A stretch of DNA of 64,000 nucleotides from Chryseobacterium sp. SORGH_AS_0447 (GCF_030818695.1 NZ_JAUTAR010000001.1:796001-860000), one strand, 5' to 3'; numbered from the stretch's first letter, positions 38,661-47,277 are shown. The notes: generated from the sequence alone by a model not told the origin. Numbers and translations: made by a program.

Positions 38661-38691
38661 ATGAAGTTTGCCACAACTTGGCAAACTTCAT
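38661..38691 (-). promoter_or_regulatory. Hairpin between peptide 8 and the tlpA-like gene
   Basis: ATGAAGTTTGCCA (38661-38673) is exactly complementary to TGGCAAACTTCAT (38679-38691) around a 5-base loop. On the minus strand it is followed by TATAATTAAATATT. Same position (after a peptide run, before a machinery gene) as the hairpins at 34739 and 31938. Confidence 0.75.
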
Positions 38692-38720
38692 ATATTTAAT
38701 TATAAAGGTGAAAATTTAAG

Positions 38721-38960
38721 TTAGCATCTTGATTGACCACCATTAGACGTGACATTAGTGTGCCCTAAACCTGTATCACAATAACTGCTTTTAACTGGTA
38801 CGGAAACATCACCAACCTGTTGCCATTCTACCGTAGTAACACATTCTCCGTCTCTTCTAATCCACTGTCCATCAGTTGATTGTATAAAGTGAGAACATGC
38901 CCGTCTTCCACCAAATACATCTTTCAAATCTTGTCTTGAAAGTTTCTTTAAATTTTTCAT
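38721..38960 (-). CDS. Double-glycine leader, Cys-rich secreted peptide 8
   Basis: 79 residues from the ATG at 38960; an in-frame ATG 42 bases upstream would place 14 unrelated residues before the leader. Leader MKNLKKLSRQDLKDVFGG, then a 61-residue core, the longest of the set, with four cysteines (22, 40, 61, 79), the last being the C-terminal residue. First gene of the cluster, next to the divergent regulator gene at 39217. Confidence 0.82.
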   Translation of the reverse strand: MKNLKKLSRQDLKDVFGGRRACSHFIQSTDGQWIRRDGECVTTVEWQQVGDVSVPVKSSYCDTGLGHTNVTSNGGQSRC

Positions 38961-39069
38961 TTGCTTTATTTTTTGAATTAATAATTTGCTTTCGCCATAC
39001 AATCCCTGGCATGGGTTTCACTGATCAGTAGTTCAAAATATATCTGTACATATATACTTTGAGTTTTTA

Positions 39070-39079
39070 AAAGCGCTTT
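39070..39079. promoter_or_regulatory. Candidate operator palindrome
   Basis: AAAGCGCTTT, a perfect 10-bp palindrome in the 256-base divergent region between peptide 8 and the XRE regulator. XRE proteins commonly bind such sites, but no second copy was found, so this is tentative. Confidence 0.3.
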
Positions 39080-39168
39080 ATCAATATTGAATTTTCAAAT
39101 CTATAAAATTTTTTTTCACTTTGTATGGATAAAATTTGCGATTTTTTTGCGATTCTTAAACATTTCGC

Positions 39169-39200
39169 TTGCAAAATTTGCATTCAGTTTTATACATTTG
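39169..39200 (+). promoter_or_regulatory. Promoter of the XRE regulator gene
   Basis: TTG at 39169-39171, 21 bases, then TACATTTG at 39193-39200: both Bacteroidota boxes, 16 bases before the ATG at 39217. Confidence 0.6.
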
Positions 39201-39216
39201 CTGAAAACCACAAAAA

Positions 39217-39582
39217 ATGATACAAGGAAGATTAAGAAATCTCCGAAAGAAAAAAGGGATAAGCCAGAAAGAAATAGCAAGAATATTATCTATAGACATT
39301 TCTAGCTATTGCCGTAAAGAAAACGGGAAATCGAAAATTCATGATGATGAGTGGGAGAAACTGGCCACCATCTTAAATGTTTCTGCTGATGAGATTAAGG
39401 AAAAAGAGAATAGTGGAATGGTGTATGATGACAATCCAACATCTAGTACAAATTCTGGAAATTATAATCAATATTTTAATCTTCCCAATTCAATACTTGA
39501 AAATTTGCATGATTACATAAGCATTCTGAAACATGAAAATGAATCTTTAAAAGCAGAATTAGAAAAATTGAAATATAAATAA
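39217..39582 (+). CDS. XRE-type helix-turn-helix regulator (paralogue 1)
   Basis: 121 residues. N-terminal HTH (RLRNLRKKKGISQKEIARIL ... YCRKENGKSKIHDDEWEKLATILNV), a linker with NQYFN, and a C-terminal coiled-coil helix (ILKHENESLKAELEKLK), probably for dimerisation. It is transcribed away from the peptide cluster across a shared upstream region, so it is the first candidate for its regulator. A protein of the same plan is encoded at 44378-44746. Confidence 0.85.
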   Translation: MIQGRLRNLRKKKGISQKEIARILSIDISSYCRKENGKSKIHDDEWEKLATILNVSADEIKEKENSGMVYDDNPTSSTNSGNYNQYFNLPNSILENLHDYISILKHENESLKAELEKLKYK

Positions 39583-39583
39583 T

Positions 39584-39612
39584 AAGCATCAGCCAGGATG
39601 CTTTTACTTTTT
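39584..39612 (+). terminator. Terminator of the XRE regulator gene
   Basis: AAGCATC pairs with GATGCTT around six bases, followed by TTACTTTTTG, directly after the stop. Confidence 0.7.
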
Positions 39613-39904
39613 GTAGGAATGCAACATTATGATTATGATATTTCACTTTAAGAGGATTTTTTTTGACTTGCCGTCTAATCATATTCTGAAAATAACTAAA
39701 AAATTCATTTATGCTAAACGGCGTTTGATCTTATACTGTATTTTTCAATTGCTGTAAATCCCAATGATCGTCTGATCAAGTATTTATGTCTATCAATAAT
39801 GAGTGAGTAGTTCTATTAACTTAATGAAAAGTTTGAAAATTCTTAAAGTTTTCATAAAGTTTTAAAAAACAGTTTAATTTTTTTTTTTATTCTGAAATAT
39901 ATTG

Positions 39905-40003
39905 TACTTTTACAAAGCCTTGAATGAGGGAACAAGTCAAGGTAATAAATTTTTTTTCATCATTTGTGTTTTTAGAATCGTATCGCCTGATACGATTCTT
40001 TTA
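39905..40003 (+). ncRNA. Candidate small RNA with its own terminator
   Basis: A promoter-like TACTTTTA (39905-39912) is followed by a hairpin CCTTGA...TCAAGG (39918-39942), a T8 run, and a strong 11-bp hairpin AGAATCGTATC / GATACGATTCT (39974-39999) with a T-rich tail on the plus strand. No frame is coding. The last hairpin faces the wrong way to serve the convergent minus-strand gene at 40006, which argues for a short plus-strand transcript. No known RNA family is recognised. The rest of 39613-39904 shows nothing. Confidence 0.35.
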
Positions 40004-40005
40004 TT

Positions 40006-41094
40006 TTATACCCTTTCGTAATTTAATAAAAGATCAATGAAATAGGAATAGGTAACGGATCCTTCCTGTTGATTACTCTTTAAAAAAAGGTTATTGGTAA
40101 ATCCGAAAAAATCATCGAGCCAACCCTGATGTTGTAATACAAATGCTTTTTCATAAGCTCTGTCTCTCTTCATCTGAGGGGAATAATTTTCCAGCATTGT
40201 TTTTACAAATTCCGGATCTTTTTCTACAATAAAATTCAGCAGGCTTTTTAAAGTAAAATATTCTGTGCTGTAACGCAGTTCCGAGTTTTTAGAATTGATG
40301 CCGATCAGATAACCTACAAAATTGGCTTCCTGTTCCCGGGCAAAACCGAGCTGATGAGAACTCTCGTGAGCCGATGTAAAAGGAATATAAGTATTGGGCA
40401 ACTGCGAATTGTACTGCGCTTCTGCGGTAAACGGATTATAATATCCCAGAATACCTGTAAAGCTCATTACGTTTCTGAAAAGACTGGGTTTAAATGAATT
40501 GACTTCAGGAGCTTTTTTACCGGAAATGGATTTTGGAAGACTGGCCTGCCCGGCAAGAATTTCTTTTTGTATGGATCTTAGATCTGTGATAATAAAAATT
40601 CCGTTTCGGTCTTCCTTCACCAGACTTCTGGTTTTTTTACACTTTTCCAGGTATTTTAGAGCCAGAACTTTTGCTTTTTCAGTAGTTGGTTCTTCCTGAG
40701 TAGAAAGTTTTTTGATGATTGGCGTCTGGAAATACAGCATTCCCCAGAATATCTGATATAGAAAATAGAAAATATTAACCCCAATTAAAAGGGTAAGGAG
40801 AGAAAAATGCCTGCGTTTCTTTTTAAATGAAATAACAATATAATAAAGGAGAAAAACTCCTATCAGGATATAAAAAACATCTCCGAAGGAAAACGGGATC
40901 CACGCAAAAACTGCCTGATGGACTTCCTTCTGAATTTCAAAAAAGCTTTCAAAAAAAGAAACTACCATTGCTGATTTTGAAAACAGGTAGAACAAAAGAA
41001 ATTGGGCAAGTAATATACCTGCCCAACATCTTTTCTTATGTATTATTTTTGTTTTATTAGTGACCACTGCCTTTTGTGATTTTGTCAAGATCAA
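40006..41094 (-). CDS. DUF3810-type membrane protein with HExxH motif
   Basis: About 362 residues. Three membrane helices in the first 130 residues, then a large domain with TSAHESSHQLGFAREQEANFVGYL, an HExxH-type zinc-binding motif with a downstream Glu, as in zincin metallopeptidases; this matches the DUF3810 family of Bacteroidota. The start is unsure: the longest frame begins at a TTG at 41094, overlapping the sugar permease by 38 bases, and a GTG at 41067 is another option. No ATG fits before the first helix. Substrate unknown. Confidence 0.75.
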   Translation of the reverse strand: MILTKSQKAVVTNKTKIIHKKRCWAGILLAQFLLFYLFSKSAMVVSFFESFFEIQKEVHQAVFAWIPFSFGDVFYILIGVFLLYYIVISFKKKRRHFSLLTLLIGVNIFYFLYQIFWGMLYFQTPIIKKLSTQEEPTTEKAKVLALKYLEKCKKTRSLVKEDRNGIFIITDLRSIQKEILAGQASLPKSISGKKAPEVNSFKPSLFRNVMSFTGILGYYNPFTAEAQYNSQLPNTYIPFTSAHESSHQLGFAREQEANFVGYLIGINSKNSELRYSTEYFTLKSLLNFIVEKDPEFVKTMLENYSPQMKRDRAYEKAFVLQHQGWLDDFFGFTNNLFLKSNQQEGSVTYSYFIDLLLNYERV

Positions 41095-42502
41095 TTCCCT
41101 GGGATTTCAGGATTCCGCTTACTCTTATGGCGTAGAAAGCAAGATAAGCAAAACAAATTACTCCTACAATATAGCTGAAGTGAATATTGGTAAGATCGGC
41201 AACATATCCCTGGATCAGACTGACGATACCGCCTCCCATAATCATCATGATTAATAAACCGGAGCCTTGGTTGGTGTGTTTCCCAAGACCATTGATCGCG
41301 AGGGCGAAAATACACGGCCAAAGGGTAGAGCAGAATAAACCGACACTTGTGAATGCATATACGGAAACCATGCCGTCGGTAAACATACCTATTAATAAAG
41401 AAGCGATACCTGCTACCGAGAAAATCAGAAGCATTCTCGCTGGATTTCCTTTGCTTAAAATATCACAGATGATCATTGCAATAATAATCAGTCCATAAAT
41501 GTAGAAGTGGGAAAGATCGTGCTTGGCAATGGCATTTACCAGTAAAAAAACACCGAAAGCCAGGTAAGGCGCCAGGAATCTTAATACTTTTTTGAATCCT
41601 GCACTGATGTCAAAAGCTTCAACGGCACCGGTCCATCGGCCGATCATCAGAGAAGCCCAGTATAAAGAAATGTAAGGCGCTACGTCTTTGGTTTCGAAAT
41701 TCAGGTTTTTTTCCATGTAAGCAGGAAGATTACTTGCCGTAGAAACTTCTACTCCTACATAAACGAAAATAGCAATCATTCCCATCACAAGCTGCGGATA
41801 GGCCAAAGCCGATTTGCGGTGTTCTCCTTTTACAACATCATCCGTATTTTCCGTGTTTGTCGGGGTTACAGCTGGAAGCGAAGAAAATTTCAGCATAATA
41901 GCTACCAAAACAAATGCTACTCCTAAAATTAAATAAGGAACTTTCACACTTTCAACACTTACATCATTCGTAGCTGCCGCTGCCGATCCGAAGATGGCAA
42001 AAGAGACGATAAGTGGACCGATGGTTGTTCCCAGGTTGTTGATTCCTCCCGCCATGGTCAATCGCTGAGATCCTGTTTCGGAAGGTCCTACCTCAATAGC
42101 TAAAGGGTTGGCCACGATCTGCTGGAGCGAAAATCCAAGCCCCACAATGAACAGTCCTGAAATCATCAACAGGAAAGAGTGCAGGTTGGCGGCCGGATAG
42201 AACAGCAAAGTTCCTGCGGCAGAAATCAGAAGCCCTACGATAAGCCCGTTTTTGTATCCGATTTTATTAACGAGATCCTGCTTTAATCCTGCAGAAATAA
42301 GCATATAAATTAAAGAACCCACCGTATACGCTACATAGAAGCAGATCTGCACAAGCATACTTTCGGTTTGGGATAAATTAAAGGCTTTTTGGAAAACAGG
42401 GATCAGGATGTCGTTACTTGCAGCGATGAATCCCCAGAAGAAAAATACAGTCACCAGCGGAACGAATTGTCCCCAATTAGTTTGTTTAGAATAATTTGAC
42501 AT
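41057..42502 (-). CDS. FucP/GluP-type sugar:H+ symporter (MFS)
   Basis: 481 residues with twelve helices. FFFWGFIAASNDILIPVFQKAFNLSQTESMLVQICFYVAYTVGS at the N-terminus and GLGFSLQQIVANPLAIEVGP, GGINNLGTTIGPL are typical of the fucose/glucose/galactose permease family. The exact sugar cannot be told. It overlaps the DUF3810 gene at its 3' end and has its own -7 motif upstream. Confidence 0.88.
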   Translation of the reverse strand: MSNYSKQTNWGQFVPLVTVFFFWGFIAASNDILIPVFQKAFNLSQTESMLVQICFYVAYTVGSLIYMLISAGLKQDLVNKIGYKNGLIVGLLISAAGTLLFYPAANLHSFLLMISGLFIVGLGFSLQQIVANPLAIEVGPSETGSQRLTMAGGINNLGTTIGPLIVSFAIFGSAAAATNDVSVESVKVPYLILGVAFVLVAIMLKFSSLPAVTPTNTENTDDVVKGEHRKSALAYPQLVMGMIAIFVYVGVEVSTASNLPAYMEKNLNFETKDVAPYISLYWASLMIGRWTGAVEAFDISAGFKKVLRFLAPYLAFGVFLLVNAIAKHDLSHFYIYGLIIIAMIICDILSKGNPARMLLIFSVAGIASLLIGMFTDGMVSVYAFTSVGLFCSTLWPCIFALAINGLGKHTNQGSGLLIMMIMGGGIVSLIQGYVADLTNIHFSYIVGVICFAYLAFYAIRVSGILKSQGIDLDKITKGSGH

Positions 42503-42524
42503 ATTTGTTGAAAATTTCTGAAAA

Positions 42525-42532
42525 CAAATATA
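42525..42532 (-). promoter_or_regulatory. -7 promoter element for the sugar permease
   Basis: On the minus strand TATATTTG, 22 bases before the ATG at 42502, matching TAnnTTTG. Confidence 0.45.
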
Positions 42533-42543
42533 TATTATTTCTA

Positions 42544-43269
42544 CTAATTATGGTGTTGAAGCAATGTTTTTTTTATTGTCTCAAATGAAGACAATTTAAG
42601 CTCTTTCGGCGATGCGGAAGGGGGAAGAATCCCATTGAAATAGACCTTGGCTTTTCCTGGATATCCTTTGGCTTTATCAAACGGGAACATTTCCTTTAAT
42701 CCGATAAACGTAAAGATAACGATCGGTGAATTGTGCTTCGAAGAAAGGGTGAATGCGCCATCCTTAAATTCATCCAGAATAATAGAAGTATCGTCCGGAA
42801 CGCCTCCTTCCGGAAAAATAACGATGCTGTTGCCTTCTTCCATTTTTTCGGCACACCTTCTGTAAACATCTGCACGGCTTCTGGCACTTTTCCGGTCTAC
42901 CATGACACATATCCTTTTATAGATGGTCCCGAAAATCGGTATTTTTACCAGCTCTTTCTTACCTACAAAACAGATCGGGTGCTCACAGAGAATGCACATC
43001 AGCATAATATCCATGATCGACGTATGGTTTGAAATAAAAACATACTGCTGGTTCTTATCAAGTTTCTGCTGGGAAAGTTTCGTTAGTTCATACCGTAAAC
43101 CCATTCCGTAAAACATGCAGTAGCTCCAGCAGCGTATAAATACATAGGCGTATTTATAATGTTTTTTACTGAATGATAAAAGATAAACCGGGATCCCGAA
43201 CAGAATCGTAAAGACAAAGGCGAGGATCATCATCCATACTCTCCAGAGGTAATTTAAAATCTTTGTCAC
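42544..43269 (-). CDS. plsC: 1-acyl-sn-glycerol-3-phosphate acyltransferase
   Basis: 241 residues. One or two N-terminal membrane helices, then the catalytic NHTSIMD box (His82, Asp87), the GTIYKRICVMVDR block and FPEGG (residues 152-156). It acylates lysophosphatidic acid to phosphatidic acid at the inner membrane. It follows the GtrA-like gene by three bases, so the two are probably cotranscribed. Confidence 0.9.
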   Translation of the reverse strand: MTKILNYLWRVWMMILAFVFTILFGIPVYLLSFSKKHYKYAYVFIRCWSYCMFYGMGLRYELTKLSQQKLDKNQQYVFISNHTSIMDIMLMCILCEHPICFVGKKELVKIPIFGTIYKRICVMVDRKSARSRADVYRRCAEKMEEGNSIVIFPEGGVPDDTSIILDEFKDGAFTLSSKHNSPIVIFTFIGLKEMFPFDKAKGYPGKAKVYFNGILPPSASPKELKLSSFETIKKTLLQHHN

Positions 43270-43272
43270 TGC

Positions 43273-43731
43273 TTATCCGTTAAAAATTACTTTTTTCTTT
43301 ACTGAATAATTCAGGATCGATACCAGCAGGATGGCGGCGATCTTACTGATCATTTCCGGACTCAGCGTGTAAATCATCAGATCGATATTATCCTTAAATA
43401 TATAACTGTAAAAAATCTGGAAAAAGGCGAGGCTTAACAGGGTGGAAATAAAAGATACCAGCATAAAATAAGCAAACTCCTTTTTCTTTGAGTGCTTTCC
43501 CCGCTCAAATACAAACCAGATGCTCAGGAAATAATTGCTGATGATCCCGCAGCTGGTTGAGAAAATATTGCTCAGCGGATAATGGATCCCGTGAAAATTG
43601 GTTTCCCGCGTAAAAAATTGGGGCAGAGAGGTACTGAAGAATTTGAAGCTCCCGATTTCTACAATGGCGCTCAGCCCTCCGGCAATGATGAAGAACAGCA
43701 CCTGTTTCTGACGTAGTATTAAATCTCTCAT
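43273..43731 (-). CDS. GtrA-like membrane protein
   Basis: 152 residues with four helices. FFIIAGGLSAIVEIGSFKFF and ISNYFLSIWFVFERGKHSKKKEF are the GtrA signature (first helix and the NFxxxxxWVF helix). GtrA-type proteins are thought to help move undecaprenyl-linked sugars across the membrane for glycan decoration. Upstream of plsC in the same transcript. Confidence 0.85.
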   Translation of the reverse strand: MRDLILRQKQVLFFIIAGGLSAIVEIGSFKFFSTSLPQFFTRETNFHGIHYPLSNIFSTSCGIISNYFLSIWFVFERGKHSKKKEFAYFMLVSFISTLLSLAFFQIFYSYIFKDNIDLMIYTLSPEMISKIAAILLVSILNYSVKKKVIFNG

Positions 43732-43963
43732 CCGATTTTTATGATATGCAAATTTATAACTATATGTTAAACACTTAAAAAAAGATGTTAAATATTTTTT
43801 TTGATTCGAAATTATTTCTAAATTTAGTTTTCGGAAAGATGCAAGCGCAACCTGATAATAAATTAATTTTCAACTGTTTATGTTGACGGTTTTTTCCTAT
43901 CTTGTCATATGACCCCAGTCATATCATCAAAAATTTTTAACGGTCCCATTTAATAATATTTGT

Positions 43964-44227
43964 ATGAAACGTCAAAACAAATACAGAAAATTCCAGCTTC
44001 AGCAGCAGAATATTGAAGCTTTAGAAAGAGAAAATACCCGCTTCAAACGGGTTTACTCCGAATATGAAAATATGTCCAACGAACTCTGGAACCTCGAAAA
44101 CTCCAGCGGCGAACCGGTACCCGATGATTTTATCAATGCCATGATCCTTCAGACCTCCTACCTTGAAGAAGAGATCGAAGACTGGCTGATTCAGTTTAAC
44201 GATAACAAAGCAGAGCTAAAACAATGA
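43964..44227 (+). CDS. Small helical protein of unknown function
   Basis: 87 residues, charged and helical (ALERENTRFKRVYSEYENMSNELWNLE), probably a coiled coil in the first half and an acidic second half (YLEEEIEDWLIQFND). No signal peptide and no known domain. It has its own terminator and no operon partner; it lies back to back with the GtrA-like gene across a 232-base gap. Confidence 0.7.
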   Translation: MKRQNKYRKFQLQQQNIEALERENTRFKRVYSEYENMSNELWNLENSSGEPVPDDFINAMILQTSYLEEEIEDWLIQFNDNKAELKQ

Positions 44228-44251
44228 GGATGAATTTTGTACTGGATTACT

Positions 44252-44292
44252 AAAAAGAGAACTTACTGAAATGTTGGTTCTCTTTTTTTATT
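44252..44292 (+). terminator. Terminator of the small helical protein gene
   Basis: AAAAAGAGAAC (44252-44262) pairs with GTTCTCTTTTT (44277-44287), continuing into a T-run. Confidence 0.85.
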
Positions 44293-44342
44293 TTATAGTA
44301 GTATCAGTAATGTCCTGCTAATAAAAAACATTTGGTATTCGC

Positions 44343-44376
44343 AATGTCATGCTGAGCCTGTCGAAGCATCCGCAAA
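44343..44376. repeat. Short intergenic repeat of the GTCATGCTGAGCCTGTCGAAG type
   Basis: ATGTCATGCTGAGCCTGTC followed by GAAGCATC: from general knowledge a text that recurs between genes in many Bacteroidota. Only one copy is in this window, so its repeat nature is not shown here. Confidence 0.35.
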
Positions 44377-44377
44377 C

Positions 44378-44746
44378 TTACTTACTTTTTAACGCTTCAA
44401 TCTCCGCTTTGAGATCTTTAATCTGCTGCTCGTAAACCTCAATCAGCTTTTTTGAAACCTCAGAGTATTCGTAGTAAATATTTTCATTGTCGACTGCCTG
44501 GTAGCCTGTTGCATTTTCACGGATCTCTTGGTTAAAATTTTTTTGAGAATCGGTTTCTAATAATTCATTCAGCGGGGTTTCCAGGATTTTGGAAATATCC
44601 ACCAGCCTTTCTACCGTCAGTTTTGTTTCACCCGTTTCTATTTTGCGGTAAGCGGAAGTGCTGAGATCCAGATCATGCGCCATGTTCTCGTAAGAAAAGC
44701 CTTTCTTGCTTCTGATCTCTGCGATCTTCTTAATAATCTTTTCCAT
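44378..44746 (-). CDS. XRE-type helix-turn-helix regulator (paralogue 2)
   Basis: 122 residues with the same plan as the protein at 39217: an HTH (KIAEIRSKKGFSYENMAHDLDLSTSAYRKIETGETKLTVERLVDISKIL), a linker (ENIYYEYSEVS) and a coiled-coil end (YEQQIKDLKAEIEALKSK). It is divergent from the lipoprotein gene at 44850, 103 bases away, and could control it. Confidence 0.85.
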   Translation of the reverse strand: MEKIIKKIAEIRSKKGFSYENMAHDLDLSTSAYRKIETGETKLTVERLVDISKILETPLNELLETDSQKNFNQEIRENATGYQAVDNENIYYEYSEVSKKLIEVYEQQIKDLKAEIEALKSK

Positions 44747-44849
44747 AATAGTAAAAATATTTTTCGTAAAAGTAATAATTTTTCCGGAAAAGTGTGTTGT
44801 ACATCAAGGAATTTACTTTAGTATTGCAGAAAATTAATAATCAAAAAAC

Positions 44850-46847
44850 ATGATGAAAAAAATCAATTTTCTGTTTTCGTTTCTGCTGATACTGTTTCTT
44901 TCTAATTGTAGATCGGAGGATCTTTCCGAAAAAGACAACCTACCGGGATTACTTGGAAAATTTACTTCGAGAAAAATATTGCCATCAGAATTTCAAAAAA
45001 TTGACGGATTAAATGAAAAGTTTGGTAAAAGTGAAAAATTTCTAGCTCAAAAGCTTTCTACTGGAAAAAATATAATGGATGGAGCTGTAATAGACTCTGC
45101 TTATGCTTTAGAAGCAACAGATGGTAATATCGTTTCATATACTTTTCCTGTCTACAGAAGTAATCAAAAAGGGTATTTTGAGAATTTGGTTCTTCAGAAA
45201 AAAGTAGGTGAGCATAACTTCAAATCTCTTTTATACAGATATCAACGTATCGGAGCAAGTAAATATAATACGCAAAATATTGAAGTTTATAATCTGGATA
45301 CTATTACTTCAAGCGTAGTCGGCAAAATAAAGTATACCACCGTATCTTCTGCAACCGGTTGTTTTGAATTCCAGACTACAAGTGCTGACTGTGGTTTTAA
45401 AGGTCATCATACCAATGGACAATATTGCCCTCAATCCGGCAGCTATATGCCGTATGATTATGTAACTGTTTTCGACAATTGCCCACAGAGTGGAGGTGGT
45501 GGAAGCGGAGGAGATGGTACTCCTGGCAATAATAATCCATCTCCGGGTGGAGGGGGTGGAAATTATGGTGCAACAATTCCCATTCCCAATTATCCTAGAT
45601 GGGGGATATGCAGTGAGAGAACCGGTGCCCACTGGGATGCATTTGGCCTGAATTCAGATCAGTTAGCCTTTATTAATGGCTATGCCCAAAATGCACTCCG
45701 TGGTGAGATGGTGTCATTTTTGGGAAATAATGAAGTTTTTACCTTCGATTGTGACGCTCCCAGAACCATCTCACCTGAAGTAAAATCTGTAGGGCTATGG
45801 ATTATTAATTCGGCTATGACAAATCCGGACTTTCTGAATTCAGAATTCTGGGCAGATTTTGTGAATGGCAATTTGCAGGTACAATTAGCTGCCATTAGCT
45901 ATTTATCTCAAAATAATTTAAGCTGGTCACAAGCAGAACAAACAATTAGTTCTATAATAACATTCGTAAATGAAAACCCTGACACTGATGACATACCGAA
46001 TATTTTCAATCGTGTACAAGCTTTAGACAATGCCTTAACTCAAAATCCTAATTTATTGTTGGACATTCCTTGTGGGGAATTATCTAAATGGCAAGAATTG
46101 GCAACACATCCTGTTCCTGTATCTATTAAAAATCGACTTTTCCAAATCAATGGGCTTACGCATTGGTATCAAGACGATTTCGCAATACAAAATTTAGATT
46201 TCGCATCTGGGCCAGGAGTAAACATGGACTTATTTCCAATCAGAATTACGAGTATGCCATTTAAACCTGGAACAAATCAAAAATATACACATGCTGAGTT
46301 TTTTGATTTTTTCCGAAGGAATATTAATCAATTCGCTGAGAGTTTTACTCCAATTGTTGATAGTTCTTATGGTATTGATGATACAGCTTTATGGTTTTCA
46401 AATAATCCATTAGGTGCATTAATCCATATAGAAATACCTGGCGATAATGGAACTGTTGTTTGTTCTGGATACAATACACAAGCATGGATATTTACCACAA
46501 TCAAAGCTCCAATTACTTTGGATGGTCTACATCCTGTTAGCGGAAATAGACTTTTTGGATATTATGAAGACTCTAATGGTTTTATGTATATTTACACAAG
46601 AGGAGTTGATAGATTTACAAAACCATTAGGAAGCGTAGCAATTAACTATTTAGCTGAAAACTATGCATTTTCAAAGGCTGATGAATTATGGAAGGGTATG
46701 CAATCTAAATTAGAGAATTATATTAATTCTATTCAAAATGGAGGTTTAGCAAATAAACTAGAGCCTAAAACTTACAGACCTGCATATGCAAAAGTCAAAG
46801 AGTACTTAAAAGGTCAGACCCCATTATCAAGTCTGGGATGTCACTAA
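44850..46847 (+). CDS. Large lipoprotein with Gly-rich hinge, possible effector
   Basis: 665 residues. Lipoprotein signal ending LFLSNC, a roughly 190-residue N-terminal domain with four paired cysteines near its end, a hinge of Gly/Ser/Pro/Asn (residues about 212-245), a helical middle, and a C-terminal domain (from about residue 420) with a SNNPLGALIHIEIP strand, HPVSGNRLFGYYE and YTRGVDRFT. The last third is visibly more AT-rich than the first part, as are the two following genes. This modular layout is reminiscent of polymorphic toxins in which the tail varies and an immunity gene follows, but no known toxin motif is recognised. The start is one of two adjacent ATG codons. Confidence 0.7.
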   Translation: MMKKINFLFSFLLILFLSNCRSEDLSEKDNLPGLLGKFTSRKILPSEFQKIDGLNEKFGKSEKFLAQKLSTGKNIMDGAVIDSAYALEATDGNIVSYTFPVYRSNQKGYFENLVLQKKVGEHNFKSLLYRYQRIGASKYNTQNIEVYNLDTITSSVVGKIKYTTVSSATGCFEFQTTSADCGFKGHHTNGQYCPQSGSYMPYDYVTVFDNCPQSGGGGSGGDGTPGNNNPSPGGGGGNYGATIPIPNYPRWGICSERTGAHWDAFGLNSDQLAFINGYAQNALRGEMVSFLGNNEVFTFDCDAPRTISPEVKSVGLWIINSAMTNPDFLNSEFWADFVNGNLQVQLAAISYLSQNNLSWSQAEQTISSIITFVNENPDTDDIPNIFNRVQALDNALTQNPNLLLDIPCGELSKWQELATHPVPVSIKNRLFQINGLTHWYQDDFAIQNLDFASGPGVNMDLFPIRITSMPFKPGTNQKYTHAEFFDFFRRNINQFAESFTPIVDSSYGIDDTALWFSNNPLGALIHIEIPGDNGTVVCSGYNTQAWIFTTIKAPITLDGLHPVSGNRLFGYYEDSNGFMYIYTRGVDRFTKPLGSVAINYLAENYAFSKADELWKGMQSKLENYINSIQNGGLANKLEPKTYRPAYAKVKEYLKGQTPLSSLGCH

Positions 46848-46857
46848 AATTTTTATT

Positions 46858-47277
46858 ATGAAATTTGTAGAAAATTTACACAAATTAATATTAGTAACAC
46901 TTAGCTTTATTTTTGCAAAAAATATTCTGCAGATATTTTTTGGAATAGTTAGTAATTCTCCTAATAAACAATATGATAGTCTAATTCTAATTAATCCTTC
47001 AAACTTTACTGGATCAACCTTAGAGTTTTATTTTTTTTATTTTTTTCTTTATGAGATTTTGATTATCGGATCAACTGCCTATTTATTATTATACATCGCT
47101 TTATTTTTCATAACTAAAAAATTAGGAAATAGTCTTTGGTTACAAATATTATATTTATTATTCACCTATTTTATTGCAACAATATTCTATAATACATCAG
47201 TAAACTTCTTCTGTATATTAATAAGTATAATATTAGGTGTTTTAAATTGGAATATTTTTAAAAGATATATTAAATAA
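46858..47277 (+). CDS. Small membrane protein, unknown function
   Basis: 139 residues with four hydrophobic helices, very rich in Phe, Ile, Leu and Tyr, AT-rich codon use. It follows the large lipoprotein by ten bases and precedes the secreted protein at 47280 by two. In a toxin-type reading it would be a candidate immunity protein; this is speculation from position and size. Confidence 0.6.
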   Translation: MKFVENLHKLILVTLSFIFAKNILQIFFGIVSNSPNKQYDSLILINPSNFTGSTLEFYFFYFFLYEILIIGSTAYLLLYIALFFITKKLGNSLWLQILYLLFTYFIATIFYNTSVNFFCILISIILGVLNWNIFKRYIK

